From Phycisphaerae bacterium (GTDB lineage Bacteria > Planctomycetota > Phycisphaerae > Phycisphaerales > Phycisphaeraceae), in contig JAUIGU010000003.1 of assembly GCA_030432595.1 (NCBI GenBank), forward strand, positions 62,001-126,000: a stretch of 64,000 bases of DNA, given 5' to 3'. This document shows positions 27,030 through 34,378 of the stretch, piece after piece (the stretch's first letter is position 1; the number at the start of each line of letters is the position of its first letter). The position numbers were made by a program, and so were the translations under genes. The notes beneath the pieces are model-generated. The model saw only the letters and a list, made by a program, of their open reading frames with translations, did no database searches and was not told the DNA's origin.

Positions 27030-28234
27030 GTCGTCTGCTCCAACTGTTCGAGCAGGGCCGGGTCGAGCTCCTGGACTTTCGACTTCTTCTTACGTTTTTT
27101 GCGTTCGGGGACGAGGGTGCGCATGGTCTCGTGCTTGCCGTAGCAGAGCATGCGGTCGTTGGCTTCGAGGATGCGCGAGCCCTTGGGGTTGGAGATGACG
27201 CTGGTACCACGGTTGAGGGTGAGCACGACGATGTCCAGGTCGCGCAGGCCGGTCTCGGTGATGGATTGTCCGACGAACGCGTGGCCCTCGGGCACGTGCA
27301 GCTCGGCGACGCCGTAGCCCTTGGTCACGGTGAGCCGCTGGCGGATGTCCAGCTCGGGGAAGTTGACCTGCTCGGCGATGTGGTCGATGACGGCGCCGGC
27401 GACGTCGAGCCCGGTCGCGCCTTCGATGCCTTCCAGGCCGGGCGAGGAGTTGACCTCCATGATCTGCGGGCCGCTCTTGCCTTCGAGCATGTCGACGCCG
27501 GCCATGCGAAGCCCCATGATCTGCGCGGCGCGGACGGCGGTCTCTTCGTACCTCGGATCAAGCTCGATGCGTTCGGCCTGGCCGCCGCGGTGGACGTTGC
27601 TGCGGAACTCGTCGCCCTGGGCGACGCGGCGCATCGCGGCGACGACGCGGTCGCCCACCACAAACGCGCGGATGTCCTTGCCCTTGCTTTCCTTGACGAA
27701 GCGCTGAATGAGCACGTTTTGCCGGGCGGATTGCAATGTTTCGATGATGGCTTCGGCGACCTTGTTCGTCTCGGCGAGGATGACGCCGACGCCTTGCGTG
27801 CCTTCGAGGATCTTGATGATGATGGGGGCACCGCCGAGGCGTTCGATGGCGGGCAGCACGTCGGCTTTTTCGCGGACGAAGGCGGTGTGGGGGATGCCAA
27901 TGTCGTGGCGGGAGAGGATCTGCAGCGAGCGCAGCTTGTCGCGGGAATTCGTGATGCCGTTGGATGAGTTGGGCGTGTAGACGTCCATCTGCTCGAACTG
28001 TCGGACGACGGCGGTGCCGAAGTAGGTGATGGACGCGCCAATGCGGGGGAGGACGGCGTCGTAGTCGCTGAGGTCCTTGCCGCGGAACTGGAGGTCGGGC
28101 TCGCCGTGGGCGAGTTCGATGGCGAAGCGGAGGGTGTTGAGGACCTTGACATCGTGGCCGCGCTCCTCGGCGGCCTGGCGGAGGCGGCGGGTGCTGTAGC
28201 ACTTGGGGGCGGCGGAGAGGATGCCGAGTTTCAT
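27026..28234 (-). CDS. rimK: RimK-type glutamate ligase with C-terminal RCK_C domain
   Basis: The 402-residue ATP-grasp ligase of the RimK family adds glutamates to ribosomal protein S6 or other acceptors. The RimK N-domain is residues 1-90. The ATP-grasp core has PIIIKILEGTQGVGVILAE, KGKDIRAFVVGDRVVAAMRR and the metal-binding QIMEVNSSPGLEGIEGA. About 100 further residues (VTKGYGVAELHVPEGHAFVG, TETGLRDLDIVVLTLNRG) form a TrkA/RCK C-terminal domain, a possible ligand sensor, and the protein ends in a basic tail (KKRKKKSK). It overlaps the next gene by four bases. The gap to the upstream protease gene is 268 bases and holds nested inverted repeats. Confidence 0.92.
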   Translation of the reverse strand: MKLGILSAAPKCYSTRRLRQAAEERGHDVKVLNTLRFAIELAHGEPDLQFRGKDLSDYDAVLPRIGASITYFGTAVVRQFEQMDVYTPNSSNGITNSRDKLRSLQILSRHDIGIPHTAFVREKADVLPAIERLGGAPIIIKILEGTQGVGVILAETNKVAEAIIETLQSARQNVLIQRFVKESKGKDIRAFVVGDRVVAAMRRVAQGDEFRSNVHRGGQAERIELDPRYEETAVRAAQIMGLRMAGVDMLEGKSGPQIMEVNSSPGLEGIEGATGLDVAGAVIDHIAEQVNFPELDIRQRLTVTKGYGVAELHVPEGHAFVGQSITETGLRDLDIVVLTLNRGTSVISNPKGSRILEANDRMLCYGKHETMRTLVPERKKRKKKSKVQELDPALLEQLEQTT

Positions 28235-28260
28235 GGTGGGGTTCCGGGGAAGTAAGCGTA

Positions 28261-28549
28261 AACCGCCAAGGCGCCAAGAACGCCGAGTCAGGGGAGAATC
28301 AGGTGGCCGCAGATTTCGCAGATGGACGCAGATTGGTCGTACAGGTTCTCGCGGGCGCTGAGGATTTCGTGATTGGGCAACGTCAGAGGTTTGAGGTCAG
28401 CTGCAGTGGCTCTCGTATTCTGTCGAAGCACACTTTTCATCGCACAACTCCATTGCTTGGCTTCGCTTGGAATGAATCTGCGTCCATCTGCGAAATCTGC
28501 GGCTAACCGCCTTGCTGCTTTGCACGGCGGTCTTGGCGTCTTGGCGGTT
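28261..28549. repeat. Nested inverted repeats between rimB-like gene and rimK
   Basis: The outer arms, 28261-28284 and 28526-28549, pair at 22 of 24 bases and contain CCGCCAAGGCGCC. The inner arms, 28306-28334 and 28475-28503, are a perfect 29-bp inverted repeat containing GCAGATTTCGCAGATGG. Each arm holds internal direct repeats of GCAGAT or GCCAAG with a spacing of 8-10 bases. The right outer arm is inside the coding region of the upstream protease gene and supplies its last codons. Nothing in the 140-bp core resembles a transposase. Confidence 0.9.
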
Positions 28550-29021
28550 GGTTCTGCAAGCTTGCCTTGCGTTTTTTGGGTCGGCCGTGCAGGTAGGTCT
28601 TTGACGGGTCCACGACGTACGTCCCCGCCAGCGCGGTCCGGCCGACGAGCATGCGGCAGAGCATGCCCTTGCGGCAGACGAGGGTGAGCTCGATCTGCGT
28701 GCGGATGCCGCCGAGCTGCATGGTGGTTCTGACGACGGGGCGTCGCTGGCGTTGGCCGCTGCTGGGTTTGACCACCGCCTCGCGGACCAGGTCGGCCTCG
28801 ACCCAGACGGTTTCGCGCTGCGGCTTTTCGTGGATCACGACCTCGAAGCGGGCGGTGTCGTCGTCGCGCAGCTCGAGTTCGCCGACGTGGATGGCGCTGG
28901 TGCGGGCCCCGGTGTCGATCTTGGCCTTGATGCGCCGGACGCCCCAGTCGGGCAGGCGGACGCCCTCGCGCCAGCCGACGGTGGTCAAGACGGGGGGATC
29001 GGAGTCAGCGGCGTCGGGCAT
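28503..29021 (-). CDS. RimB-like retropepsin-type protease (PF05618)
   Basis: The 172-residue protein belongs to the family often annotated as ATP-dependent zinc protease. The motif IKAKIDTGARTSAIHV contains the D-T-G-A of retropepsin-like aspartic proteases, and MLVGRTALAGTYVVDP closes the domain. Proteins of this family sit with RimK and are thought to act on the same glutamylated targets. ATG 29021 begins just before the conserved domain; the longer upstream frame is an inverted repeat read as protein. The C-terminal LQNQPPRRQDRRAKQQGG is encoded by one arm of a nested repeat and is probably not part of the ancestral protein. Confidence 0.82.
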   Translation of the reverse strand: MPDAADSDPPVLTTVGWREGVRLPDWGVRRIKAKIDTGARTSAIHVGELELRDDDTARFEVVIHEKPQRETVWVEADLVREAVVKPSSGQRQRRPVVRTTMQLGGIRTQIELTLVCRKGMLCRMLVGRTALAGTYVVDPSKTYLHGRPKKRKASLQNQPPRRQDRRAKQQGG

Positions 29022-29119
29022 GGGGCAACTCTGCGGGCCCACGCGGGGCAGAACCGACACACTGTACGCCGCGCCCGACCCGATGCCAATGATTCGGCAT
29101 CGGGGGCAGTTGTTCATTT

Positions 29120-29213
29120 CAGTGGCACCGGCATCTTGCCGGTGGTTCGCCAAAGCCGAATCGCACTTCTTTCGGTCTGACGACCGAACACCGGCAGGAT
29201 GCCGGTGCCACTG
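29120..29213. repeat. Inverted repeat, family B, with self-palindromic arms
   Basis: Arms 29120-29144 and 29189-29213 pair at 24 of 25 bases. Each arm is itself a hairpin: CACCGGCA/TGCCGGTG around TCT on the left and around GGA on the right. The spacer also pairs at its ends (GTTCG/CGAAC). It lies between the divergently transcribed protease gene and a small membrane protein gene. The 29022-29380 gap holds nothing else I can support. Confidence 0.85.
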
Positions 29214-29380
29214 TGAGCAAAGTGAACCAATACCGCATCGGGCCAACGCCATGTCCGCTCAGCCCAGCCAGTTGCGGTGAGAAAAGCCTTGACGCGACCC
29301 GCCACCGCTACGAGAATCGAGAAACACTTCGGTGGATGTTCTGCCGAATGTGTTTTGTCGAAAGATTGTTAGGCCAGATC

Positions 29381-29590
29381 ATGAAGATTGCGGGTTGGAT
29401 TCTCTTTGGCATCGGCGTTCTTCTGCTGACTGGTACGCTCATCGGCTACTTCACCCAAGATCGTGCGGTTGGCGAGGCCGGGGTAAGCTTGATGAGCGGC
29501 TTAGGCTTCTCTGCGTTGCCGCTAATGTTTGGCCTTGTCCTGCTGTCCAAAGTAGAAAGGCGCGACAAAACCGAGCGTCTTGAGGCCTAA
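29381..29590 (+). CDS. Small two-helix membrane protein
   Basis: The 69-residue product has two hydrophobic segments (IAGWILFGIGVLLLTGTLIG and FSALPLMFGLVLLS) joined by a short polar loop, and a charged tail (KVERRDKTERLEA). It should span the membrane twice with both ends on the same side. I do not recognise a family. ATG 29381 opens directly into the first helix; in-frame codons further upstream read through repeat-like sequence. Confidence 0.6.
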   Translation: MKIAGWILFGIGVLLLTGTLIGYFTQDRAVGEAGVSLMSGLGFSALPLMFGLVLLSKVERRDKTERLEA

Positions 29591-30022
29591 GCACTGGCTG
29601 CAGTGGACCGGCAACACCCGTCCCGTGGACGATCAGACAGGTGCCGGGCCGCGCGCCTTCGATGAGCGGGGTCCGCAACCGTGATGACTGCTTTGGTTTG
29701 GCGGGAGACGCGCAGCGTCCCGTGGGATCGACTTGACTCGGTGACGCGGGCGGCTGGGCCGCTCCCGCTAAACAAACGGGGGCAGTAAAGAGTGCGTCGC
29801 CATCGATGGGATCAACACAAGATCGGGTTCAATCTGACGAGCCGCGACCGTGAGGGAGCGGGTTTCCCGCGACGCTTGCCCGCTCCCTGACGGTCGCGGC
29901 TCGTCAGCGATCAAGGGTGGCCTGTTGTCGAACAGATCGGATCGTCCCTGCCTTGCCGGGTGGGGGTTGCGTTACACTGTTTGGCCCCGCGTTTTGCGGG
30001 GATCGTGCTGTAACCCCGCCCC
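29591..30022. other. Intergenic stretch upstream of tad genes
   Basis: No gene supported. It contains the palindromic segment GGGAGACGCGCAGCGTCCC near 29702-29721 and the inverted repeat at 29834-29907. It probably includes the promoter of the tad operon, but no clear boxes are visible. Confidence 0.5.
29834..29907. repeat. Inverted repeat, family C
   Basis: Arms 29834-29862 and 29879-29907 pair at 28 of 29 bases around a 16-bp spacer. The core is GAGCCGCGACCGTGAGGGAG. A near-perfect long stem 115 bases upstream of tadB. Confidence 0.92.
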
Positions 30023-30880
30023 ATGACCGGCCCCGACCCCGCCATCCTTCTGCTCGCCAGCGTGCTGGCCGCCGCCGCGGTGTTTCTGGCGGCGTACTAC
30101 GGGCCCGGGCCGTTTGCGCGGTGGTTCGCGCGGCAGGAGCTGGCGTATGACCGGGTGCTGCGGCGGCAGTTGATGATGGACGTCGTGCCGCGGCACGCGG
30201 TGTACCTCACGCTGACCGGGATCGGCGTGGCGTTTCTGCTGGCGCTGCTGATCACCGACAACCCGTTCGTCGCGCTGGTGTGCGGGGGGTTGGCGGTGTT
30301 CCTGCCGACGCTGGTGATCCGGCACCTGGAGCAGAAGCGGCGGGCGGAGCTGGACGACCAGCTCGCAGACGGGCTGATCACGCTGGCGGCGGCGGTGCGG
30401 GCGGGGCTGAACCTGGGGCAGGCGATGCAGCTGTTGGTCAAGAACCACCGCGGGGCGATGCGGCAGGAGTTCGAGCAGATCCTGACCGAGTATGAGCTGG
30501 GCGCGGACCTGAACGTGGCGATGCGCAACGCGAGCAACCGGATCGGGTCGCCGTTGTACCGGCTGACGTTCACGGCGATCGAGATGCACCGGCTGCGCGG
30601 CGGGGACGCGGGCGAGTCGCTGGACCGCATCGCCGAGTCGGTACGGGAGATCAAGAAGCTCGAGGGGAAGCTCGAAGCGCTCACCGCGCAGGGCCGGTCG
30701 CAGGCGAACATGATGGCGGCGATGCCGCCGGTGTTTCTGATCATTCTTTACGGGATCGATCCGCAGGGGGTGACGCTGCTGTTCACGGAGACGGCGGGTC
30801 GGCTGATCCTGATCGTGGCGGCGACGATGATCCTGCTGGCGTACGCGTGGATCCGCAAGATCATGGGGGTTCAGCTTTGA
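30023..30880 (+). CDS. tadB: Tad secretion inner-membrane protein TadB (type II secretion F domain)
   Basis: The 285-residue inner-membrane protein starts with a hydrophobic segment (ILLLASVLAAAAVFLAAYYG) and has a second pair near residues 65-95. The GspF domain follows (ADGLITLAAAVRAGLNLGQA, IEMHRLRGGDAGESLDRIAE), and a final helix pair ends at IMGVQL. TadB and TadC form the platform that drives Flp pilus assembly with the TadA ATPase. It heads a three-gene set with tadC and an FHA protein; tadA, tadZ, rcpA and the pilin are not in this window. A 7-bp repeat array separates it from tadC. Confidence 0.88.
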   Translation: MTGPDPAILLLASVLAAAAVFLAAYYGPGPFARWFARQELAYDRVLRRQLMMDVVPRHAVYLTLTGIGVAFLLALLITDNPFVALVCGGLAVFLPTLVIRHLEQKRRAELDDQLADGLITLAAAVRAGLNLGQAMQLLVKNHRGAMRQEFEQILTEYELGADLNVAMRNASNRIGSPLYRLTFTAIEMHRLRGGDAGESLDRIAESVREIKKLEGKLEALTAQGRSQANMMAAMPPVFLIILYGIDPQGVTLLFTETAGRLILIVAATMILLAYAWIRKIMGVQL

Positions 30881-30885
30881 GCAAG

Positions 30886-30985
30886 TAGACAGGAGCCAGT
30901 CGTCAGAAGGCAGGCGTTGTGAAAGCAACCGAGTTCCTTGATGCTGACTACTGACTACTGACTACTGACTACTGACTACTGACTA
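30886..30985. repeat. Heptad inverted repeat between tadB and tadC
   Basis: The right arm is six perfect tandem copies of CTGACTA (30944-30985) plus a partial copy. The left arm is four degenerate heptamers TAGACAG, GAGCCAG, TCGTCAG, AAGGCAG (30886-30913), matching TAGTCAG, the reverse complement of CTGACTA. The spacer is 30 bases. The array ends eight bases before the tadC start codon, so copy-number change would alter the leader but not a reading frame. Confidence 0.93.
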
Positions 30986-30993
30986 CTGATTCC

Positions 30994-31899
30994 ATGAACC
31001 TCCTGATCCTCCAACTTGCCGCGAGCGTCGCCGTGTTCTTCGGCGTGTTTTTGCCGATCTGGGTGCTGTTCCGGCATCCGGTGCGTCACGAAGCGCCGGC
31101 GCACCGGCGGATCGCGCGGGCGGTGGGGGCGGACAAGCCGACCGTGTTCGAGCAGCCGGTGCTCGGGCAGGCGTTGGCGGTGGTGACGGACCTGTCGGGT
31201 CGGCTGGATTTGCCGGGGCTGCGGGCGCGGATCCGTCAGGACCTGGACGCGTCGGGCAACGCGTCGGGGTACACGGTGGACCAGTACCTGACGCTGTGCC
31301 TGGTGTCGGCGATGGCGGCGGTGTTGCTGGGCGGGCTGGCGGAGTTGTCGCTGGGGGGCGGGTTGCTGCTGCTGGTGGTGCCGTTTTTCCTGGCGGTGGG
31401 TTTTTACCTGCCGTTGATGCTGTTGGGCGGCGCGCGGCAGCGTCGGGTGGTGCGGATCGCGAAGCAGTTGCCATACACGCTCGACCTGGTCGCGTTGGTG
31501 ATGCAGGCCGGCTCGGGGTTTAATGAGGCGGTGGAGACGCTGGTGCGCGACGACCCGGACGACGACCTGAACCAGGAGCTTCAGCTCGCGCTCAACGAGA
31601 TGAAGTTCGGCACGTCGCGCGCGGCGGCGCTGCAGAACCTGGCGGACCGCATCCCGCTGGAGACGCTGCGCAGCGTGATCGCGGCGGTGAACCAGGCGGA
31701 CATGCTCGGGTCGCCGCTGGCGGAGATCCTCAAGACGCAGGCGGACATGCTGCGGAACCTGCGGGCGGTGACGGCGGAGAAGAAGTCGGCGTCGGCGTCG
31801 CTGAAGATTCTGATCCCGTCGATGCTGATCCTGATGGCGGTGGTGCTGGTGGTGTTCGGCCCGGTGTTGATCCGGTTCTTTCGGGGAGAGCTGTATTGA
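30994..31899 (+). CDS. tadC: Tad secretion inner-membrane protein TadC (type II secretion F domain)
   Basis: The 301-residue protein has an N-terminal helix (LILQLAASVAVFFGVFLPIW), a central helix pair near residues 105-150, the GspF domain (QLPYTLDLVALVMQAGSGFN, TLRSVIAAVNQADMLGSPLA), and a terminal helix (LMAVVLVVFGPVLIRFF). It partners TadB in the Flp/Tad pilus platform. Its stop codon overlaps the TTG start of the FHA gene, so translation is probably coupled. No normal ribosome binding site precedes its ATG because the heptad array occupies the leader. Confidence 0.88.
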   Translation: MNLLILQLAASVAVFFGVFLPIWVLFRHPVRHEAPAHRRIARAVGADKPTVFEQPVLGQALAVVTDLSGRLDLPGLRARIRQDLDASGNASGYTVDQYLTLCLVSAMAAVLLGGLAELSLGGGLLLLVVPFFLAVGFYLPLMLLGGARQRRVVRIAKQLPYTLDLVALVMQAGSGFNEAVETLVRDDPDDDLNQELQLALNEMKFGTSRAAALQNLADRIPLETLRSVIAAVNQADMLGSPLAEILKTQADMLRNLRAVTAEKKSASASLKILIPSMLILMAVVLVVFGPVLIRFFRGELY

Positions 31900-32897
31900 G
31901 CGCGCGGAAGTCGAAAGGCGAGGCGCCGGCCGCGGCGCTGCCGGCGTTGGACGTGCAGGTGCTGGCGGGGGCGCGGGCGGGGACGACGGTGCGTTTTCAC
32001 GAGGCGCCGGTGACGTTCGGCCGAGACGGGACGCACCCGTTGCAGGTCGATCTGCCGGTGGTGTCACGGGACCACGGGTTCTTCGATCAGCGCGACGGCA
32101 AGTGGGCGGTGGTGAACCGCTCGCCCAACGGGCTGAAGCTGGACCGCAAGACGGTGCGCAAGCGCCCCGCGGTGTTGCCCGACAGCGGGCAGATCGTGAT
32201 CGGCGACACGGCGGTGCTGAGCTTCCGGCTGCGTGACCGGTCGTCGGCGATGTCCGAAGGCGACACTGCGCCGGTGGGAAGCCCGACGGCCCCGGGGGAA
32301 GCGCCGTATGCGGACGGCGACCCGATGCACCGGCCGGGCAAGCGCATGACGCGGACGCGGCTGCTGCTGGGGGTGGTGTGTTTCTGGGTGGTGTTGTTCG
32401 GCGTGCTGTTGGCGTTGCAGTCGAACGAGAAGTCGGACACGGACGCGACCGGCCGGCCGTCGCTGCCGGTGACGCGGCTGACCGATGCGCAGATCGAGGC
32501 GCGGGTCCGGGCGGAGTTGCCGGCGCGGCCGACCAATGACGTGCTGGTCGAGCGGTGGCTGTCGGAGGCGGACGAGTATTACGCGTTGCGGGACGTCCGG
32601 CCTTACGCGGCGTACCGGGCGATGGACGCGTACCGGCAGGCGGCGTCGTACATGCCGGGCAACACGCTGGAGGACCCGCTGTTGCAGCGGCGCTACCTCG
32701 ACCTGCAGGAGCAGCTCGTGGACGACGTGACGCGGCGCTACCGCGATCTCATGGGCAAGCTGGACAGCCGGCGGTACGGCGCGGCCGCCACGGCGATCGA
32801 GAACCTGCTCGACCGCTTCCCGGACCACGAGCGGGGCGACGATTCGCTGCACCGCCACCTCCGTCGGCTGCTCGACCACGCGCGGAGCCGGGCGTAG
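31896..32897 (+). CDS. FHA-domain single-pass membrane protein of the tad operon
   Basis: In the 333-residue product, residues about 20-112 form an FHA domain with the phosphothreonine-binding signature VTFGRDG, VVSRDHGFF and NRSPNGLKL. A linker and one transmembrane helix follow (about 155-174, LLLGVVCFWVVLFGVLLALQ). The C-terminal 140 residues are helical with Tyr/Arg-rich repeats (YYALRDVRPYAAYRAMDAYR) resembling a TPR-like domain. FHA in the cytosol suggests phospho-dependent control of the pilus machine. The start is TTG 31896, with GGGGAG just upstream, overlapping the tadC stop as TTGA. Confidence 0.75.
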   Translation: MSARKSKGEAPAAALPALDVQVLAGARAGTTVRFHEAPVTFGRDGTHPLQVDLPVVSRDHGFFDQRDGKWAVVNRSPNGLKLDRKTVRKRPAVLPDSGQIVIGDTAVLSFRLRDRSSAMSEGDTAPVGSPTAPGEAPYADGDPMHRPGKRMTRTRLLLGVVCFWVVLFGVLLALQSNEKSDTDATGRPSLPVTRLTDAQIEARVRAELPARPTNDVLVERWLSEADEYYALRDVRPYAAYRAMDAYRQAASYMPGNTLEDPLLQRRYLDLQEQLVDDVTRRYRDLMGKLDSRRYGAAATAIENLLDRFPDHERGDDSLHRHLRRLLDHARSRA

Positions 32898-32943
32898 GCT
32901 TGCGCGGCGCGGCGGCGAAAACCTCCAAGACTTCGTTTTTCTG

Positions 32944-32973
32944 TTGACGCGGCCGGCCGTGGGCGGTTACGTT
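32944..32973 (+). promoter_or_regulatory. Putative sigma-70 promoter for the short ORF
   Basis: TTGACG at 32944-32949 and TACGTT at 32968-32973 are separated by 18 bases. A strong Shine-Dalgarno (AAGGAGGA, 33012-33019) lies about 40 bases downstream, so the site is well placed to drive the short ORF and possibly the RIO kinase pair. Confidence 0.4.
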
Positions 32974-33025
32974 TGCCGATATCGGAACGGACCCTTTCTT
33001 CCCCGCCGCATAAGGAGGATCAACG

Positions 33026-33085
33026 ATGACTGCCACCTTCACCATCTCCGACTCCTCGTGGACCCGGCGGGCGAGCCGAGGCTGA
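33026..33085 (+). CDS. Very short ORF with consensus ribosome binding site
   Basis: ATG 33026 lies six bases after AAGGAGGA (33012-33019), the best Shine-Dalgarno seen in this window. It encodes only 19 residues, MTATFTISDSSWTRRASRG. If the frame slips back one base around 33053-33055, it continues as LVDPAGEPRLTVPVDSW and stops at 33106-33108, giving about 27 residues. It could be a leader peptide, a small protein with a frameshift, or a relic. The RIO kinase starts 125 bases downstream. Confidence 0.4.
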   Translation: MTATFTISDSSWTRRASRG

Positions 33086-33210
33086 CCGTTCCGGTCGATT
33101 CCTGGTAACGCTCCGTGGTGTGGCTTCGGCGTGTCTGCGCGTCGAGCGGTCGTGCCGCGCCTGCCCGTTGGGTTCGTGGTTATTTCACGCAACCCCCAAC
33201 GGGTGATCGC

Positions 33211-34026
33211 ATGCGCTACGAAGACTTCTCCCCGCCGAGCGCGGGGTTCAATCCCACCTACACGGGTGGCCGGCTCGAGCGGGCGTTCCTGCTCGAGTCG
33301 ATGGCTGAGTTTTACGACGATCGGTTGATCGGTGACATTCTGTTCAAGGTCAAGGGCGGGAAGGAGGCGAACGTCTACGCGTGCTCGGCTTTCGGGTCGC
33401 GCGGGGGCGGGCTGCTGGCGGCGAAGGTGTACCGGCCCGAGGCGTTCCGGGCGATGAAGAACGACCAGCTCTACCGTCTCGGCCGGGAGGAAACGGCCGC
33501 CGACGGCAAGGCGATCCGCGACAGCCGGGCGCTGCGGGCGATGCACAAGCGCACGAAGGTCGGGCGGGCGTTGCGGTCGGGGTCGTGGATCCAGGCGGAG
33601 TACCGCGCGCTGTGCGACTGCTACGACGCGGGGCTGGCCGTGCCCGAGCCGGTGTCGATGAACGAGCGGGTGATCCTGATGTCGTTCATCGGCGACGAAG
33701 ACGGCGCGGCGCCGACGCTGCACGACGTACGCCTCGAGGTCGAGGAAGCGCAGCGGGCGTCCGATGCGCTGTTCGAGCAGGTCGCCGGGATGCTCGAGCT
33801 GGGAAGGATCCACGGCGACCTGTCGGCCTACAACGTGCTCTATCACCGCGGCGAGCCTGTCGTCATCGATCTGCCGCAGTGTGTCGATCCGCACACGCAC
33901 CCGGCGGCGTACGAGTTGTTGCGGCGCGATGTCGAGCGGCTCTGCTCGTATTTCGCGCGTTGCGGCGTGGAACGGGACCCGGCGGGCGTGACGGCCGAGC
34001 TCTGGCGAACGCGGGTGCGGCGATGA
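33211..34026 (+). CDS. RIO-family serine/threonine kinase
   Basis: The 271-residue protein has the RIO kinase core without accessory domains. The N-terminal part has FKVKGGKEANVYAC as the nucleotide loop and LLAAKVYR with the ATP-binding Lys. The catalytic loop is IHGDLSAYNVLYH and the metal-binding Asp lies in VVIDLPQCVD. RIO kinases mature ribosomes in eukaryotes and archaea; bacterial roles are less clear, with ribosome or stress functions suspected. ATG 33211 directly precedes the conserved N-terminus. It overlaps the RNHCP gene by four bases (ATGA). Confidence 0.88.
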   Translation: MRYEDFSPPSAGFNPTYTGGRLERAFLLESMAEFYDDRLIGDILFKVKGGKEANVYACSAFGSRGGGLLAAKVYRPEAFRAMKNDQLYRLGREETAADGKAIRDSRALRAMHKRTKVGRALRSGSWIQAEYRALCDCYDAGLAVPEPVSMNERVILMSFIGDEDGAAPTLHDVRLEVEEAQRASDALFEQVAGMLELGRIHGDLSAYNVLYHRGEPVVIDLPQCVDPHTHPAAYELLRRDVERLCSYFARCGVERDPAGVTAELWRTRVRR

Positions 34027-34370
34027 GCGCGGCGGCACGACCAAGAACCAACGGCCATGCGTTCACGTGCTGCCACTGCGGCGCGGCGGTCGATGTTCGT
34101 GCACCAGGCACGCGGCACCGCAACCACTGCCCGTACTGCCTCTGGACAAAGCACGTCGATCAAAGGCCCGGCGACCGCGCGGCGCCGTGTGGCGGCACGA
34201 TGCGGCCGATCGCGGTGGACGTGCGTCGCGACGGCGAGTGGGCGTTGGTCCACCGTTGTACGGCGTGCGGGGTACTCAAGAGCAACCGCGTTGCCGGCGA
34301 CGACGCGGAGGCGGCGCTGCTGAAGCTGGCGTTGCGGCCGTTGACGTGCCCGCCGTTCCCGCTGGATTGA
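34023..34370 (+). CDS. RNHCP-domain protein
   Basis: The 115-residue protein has the name-giving motif RNHCPYCLWTKHVD with two cysteines, preceded by FTCCHCGA and followed by HRCTACGVLKSNR. It therefore carries about three CxxC pairs fit for zinc. The function of the RNHCP family is unknown; the fold resembles nucleic-acid-binding zinc ribbons. Its start codon is inside the stop of the RIO kinase gene (ATGA), which points to translational coupling and a joint role. Confidence 0.8.
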   Translation: MSAAARPRTNGHAFTCCHCGAAVDVRAPGTRHRNHCPYCLWTKHVDQRPGDRAAPCGGTMRPIAVDVRRDGEWALVHRCTACGVLKSNRVAGDDAEAALLKLALRPLTCPPFPLD

Positions 34371-34378
34371 CGCGGTGC

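Noticed and set aside
30944-30985. CRISPR-like array
   Set aside because: The repeats are directly adjacent 7-mers without spacers and there are no cas genes.
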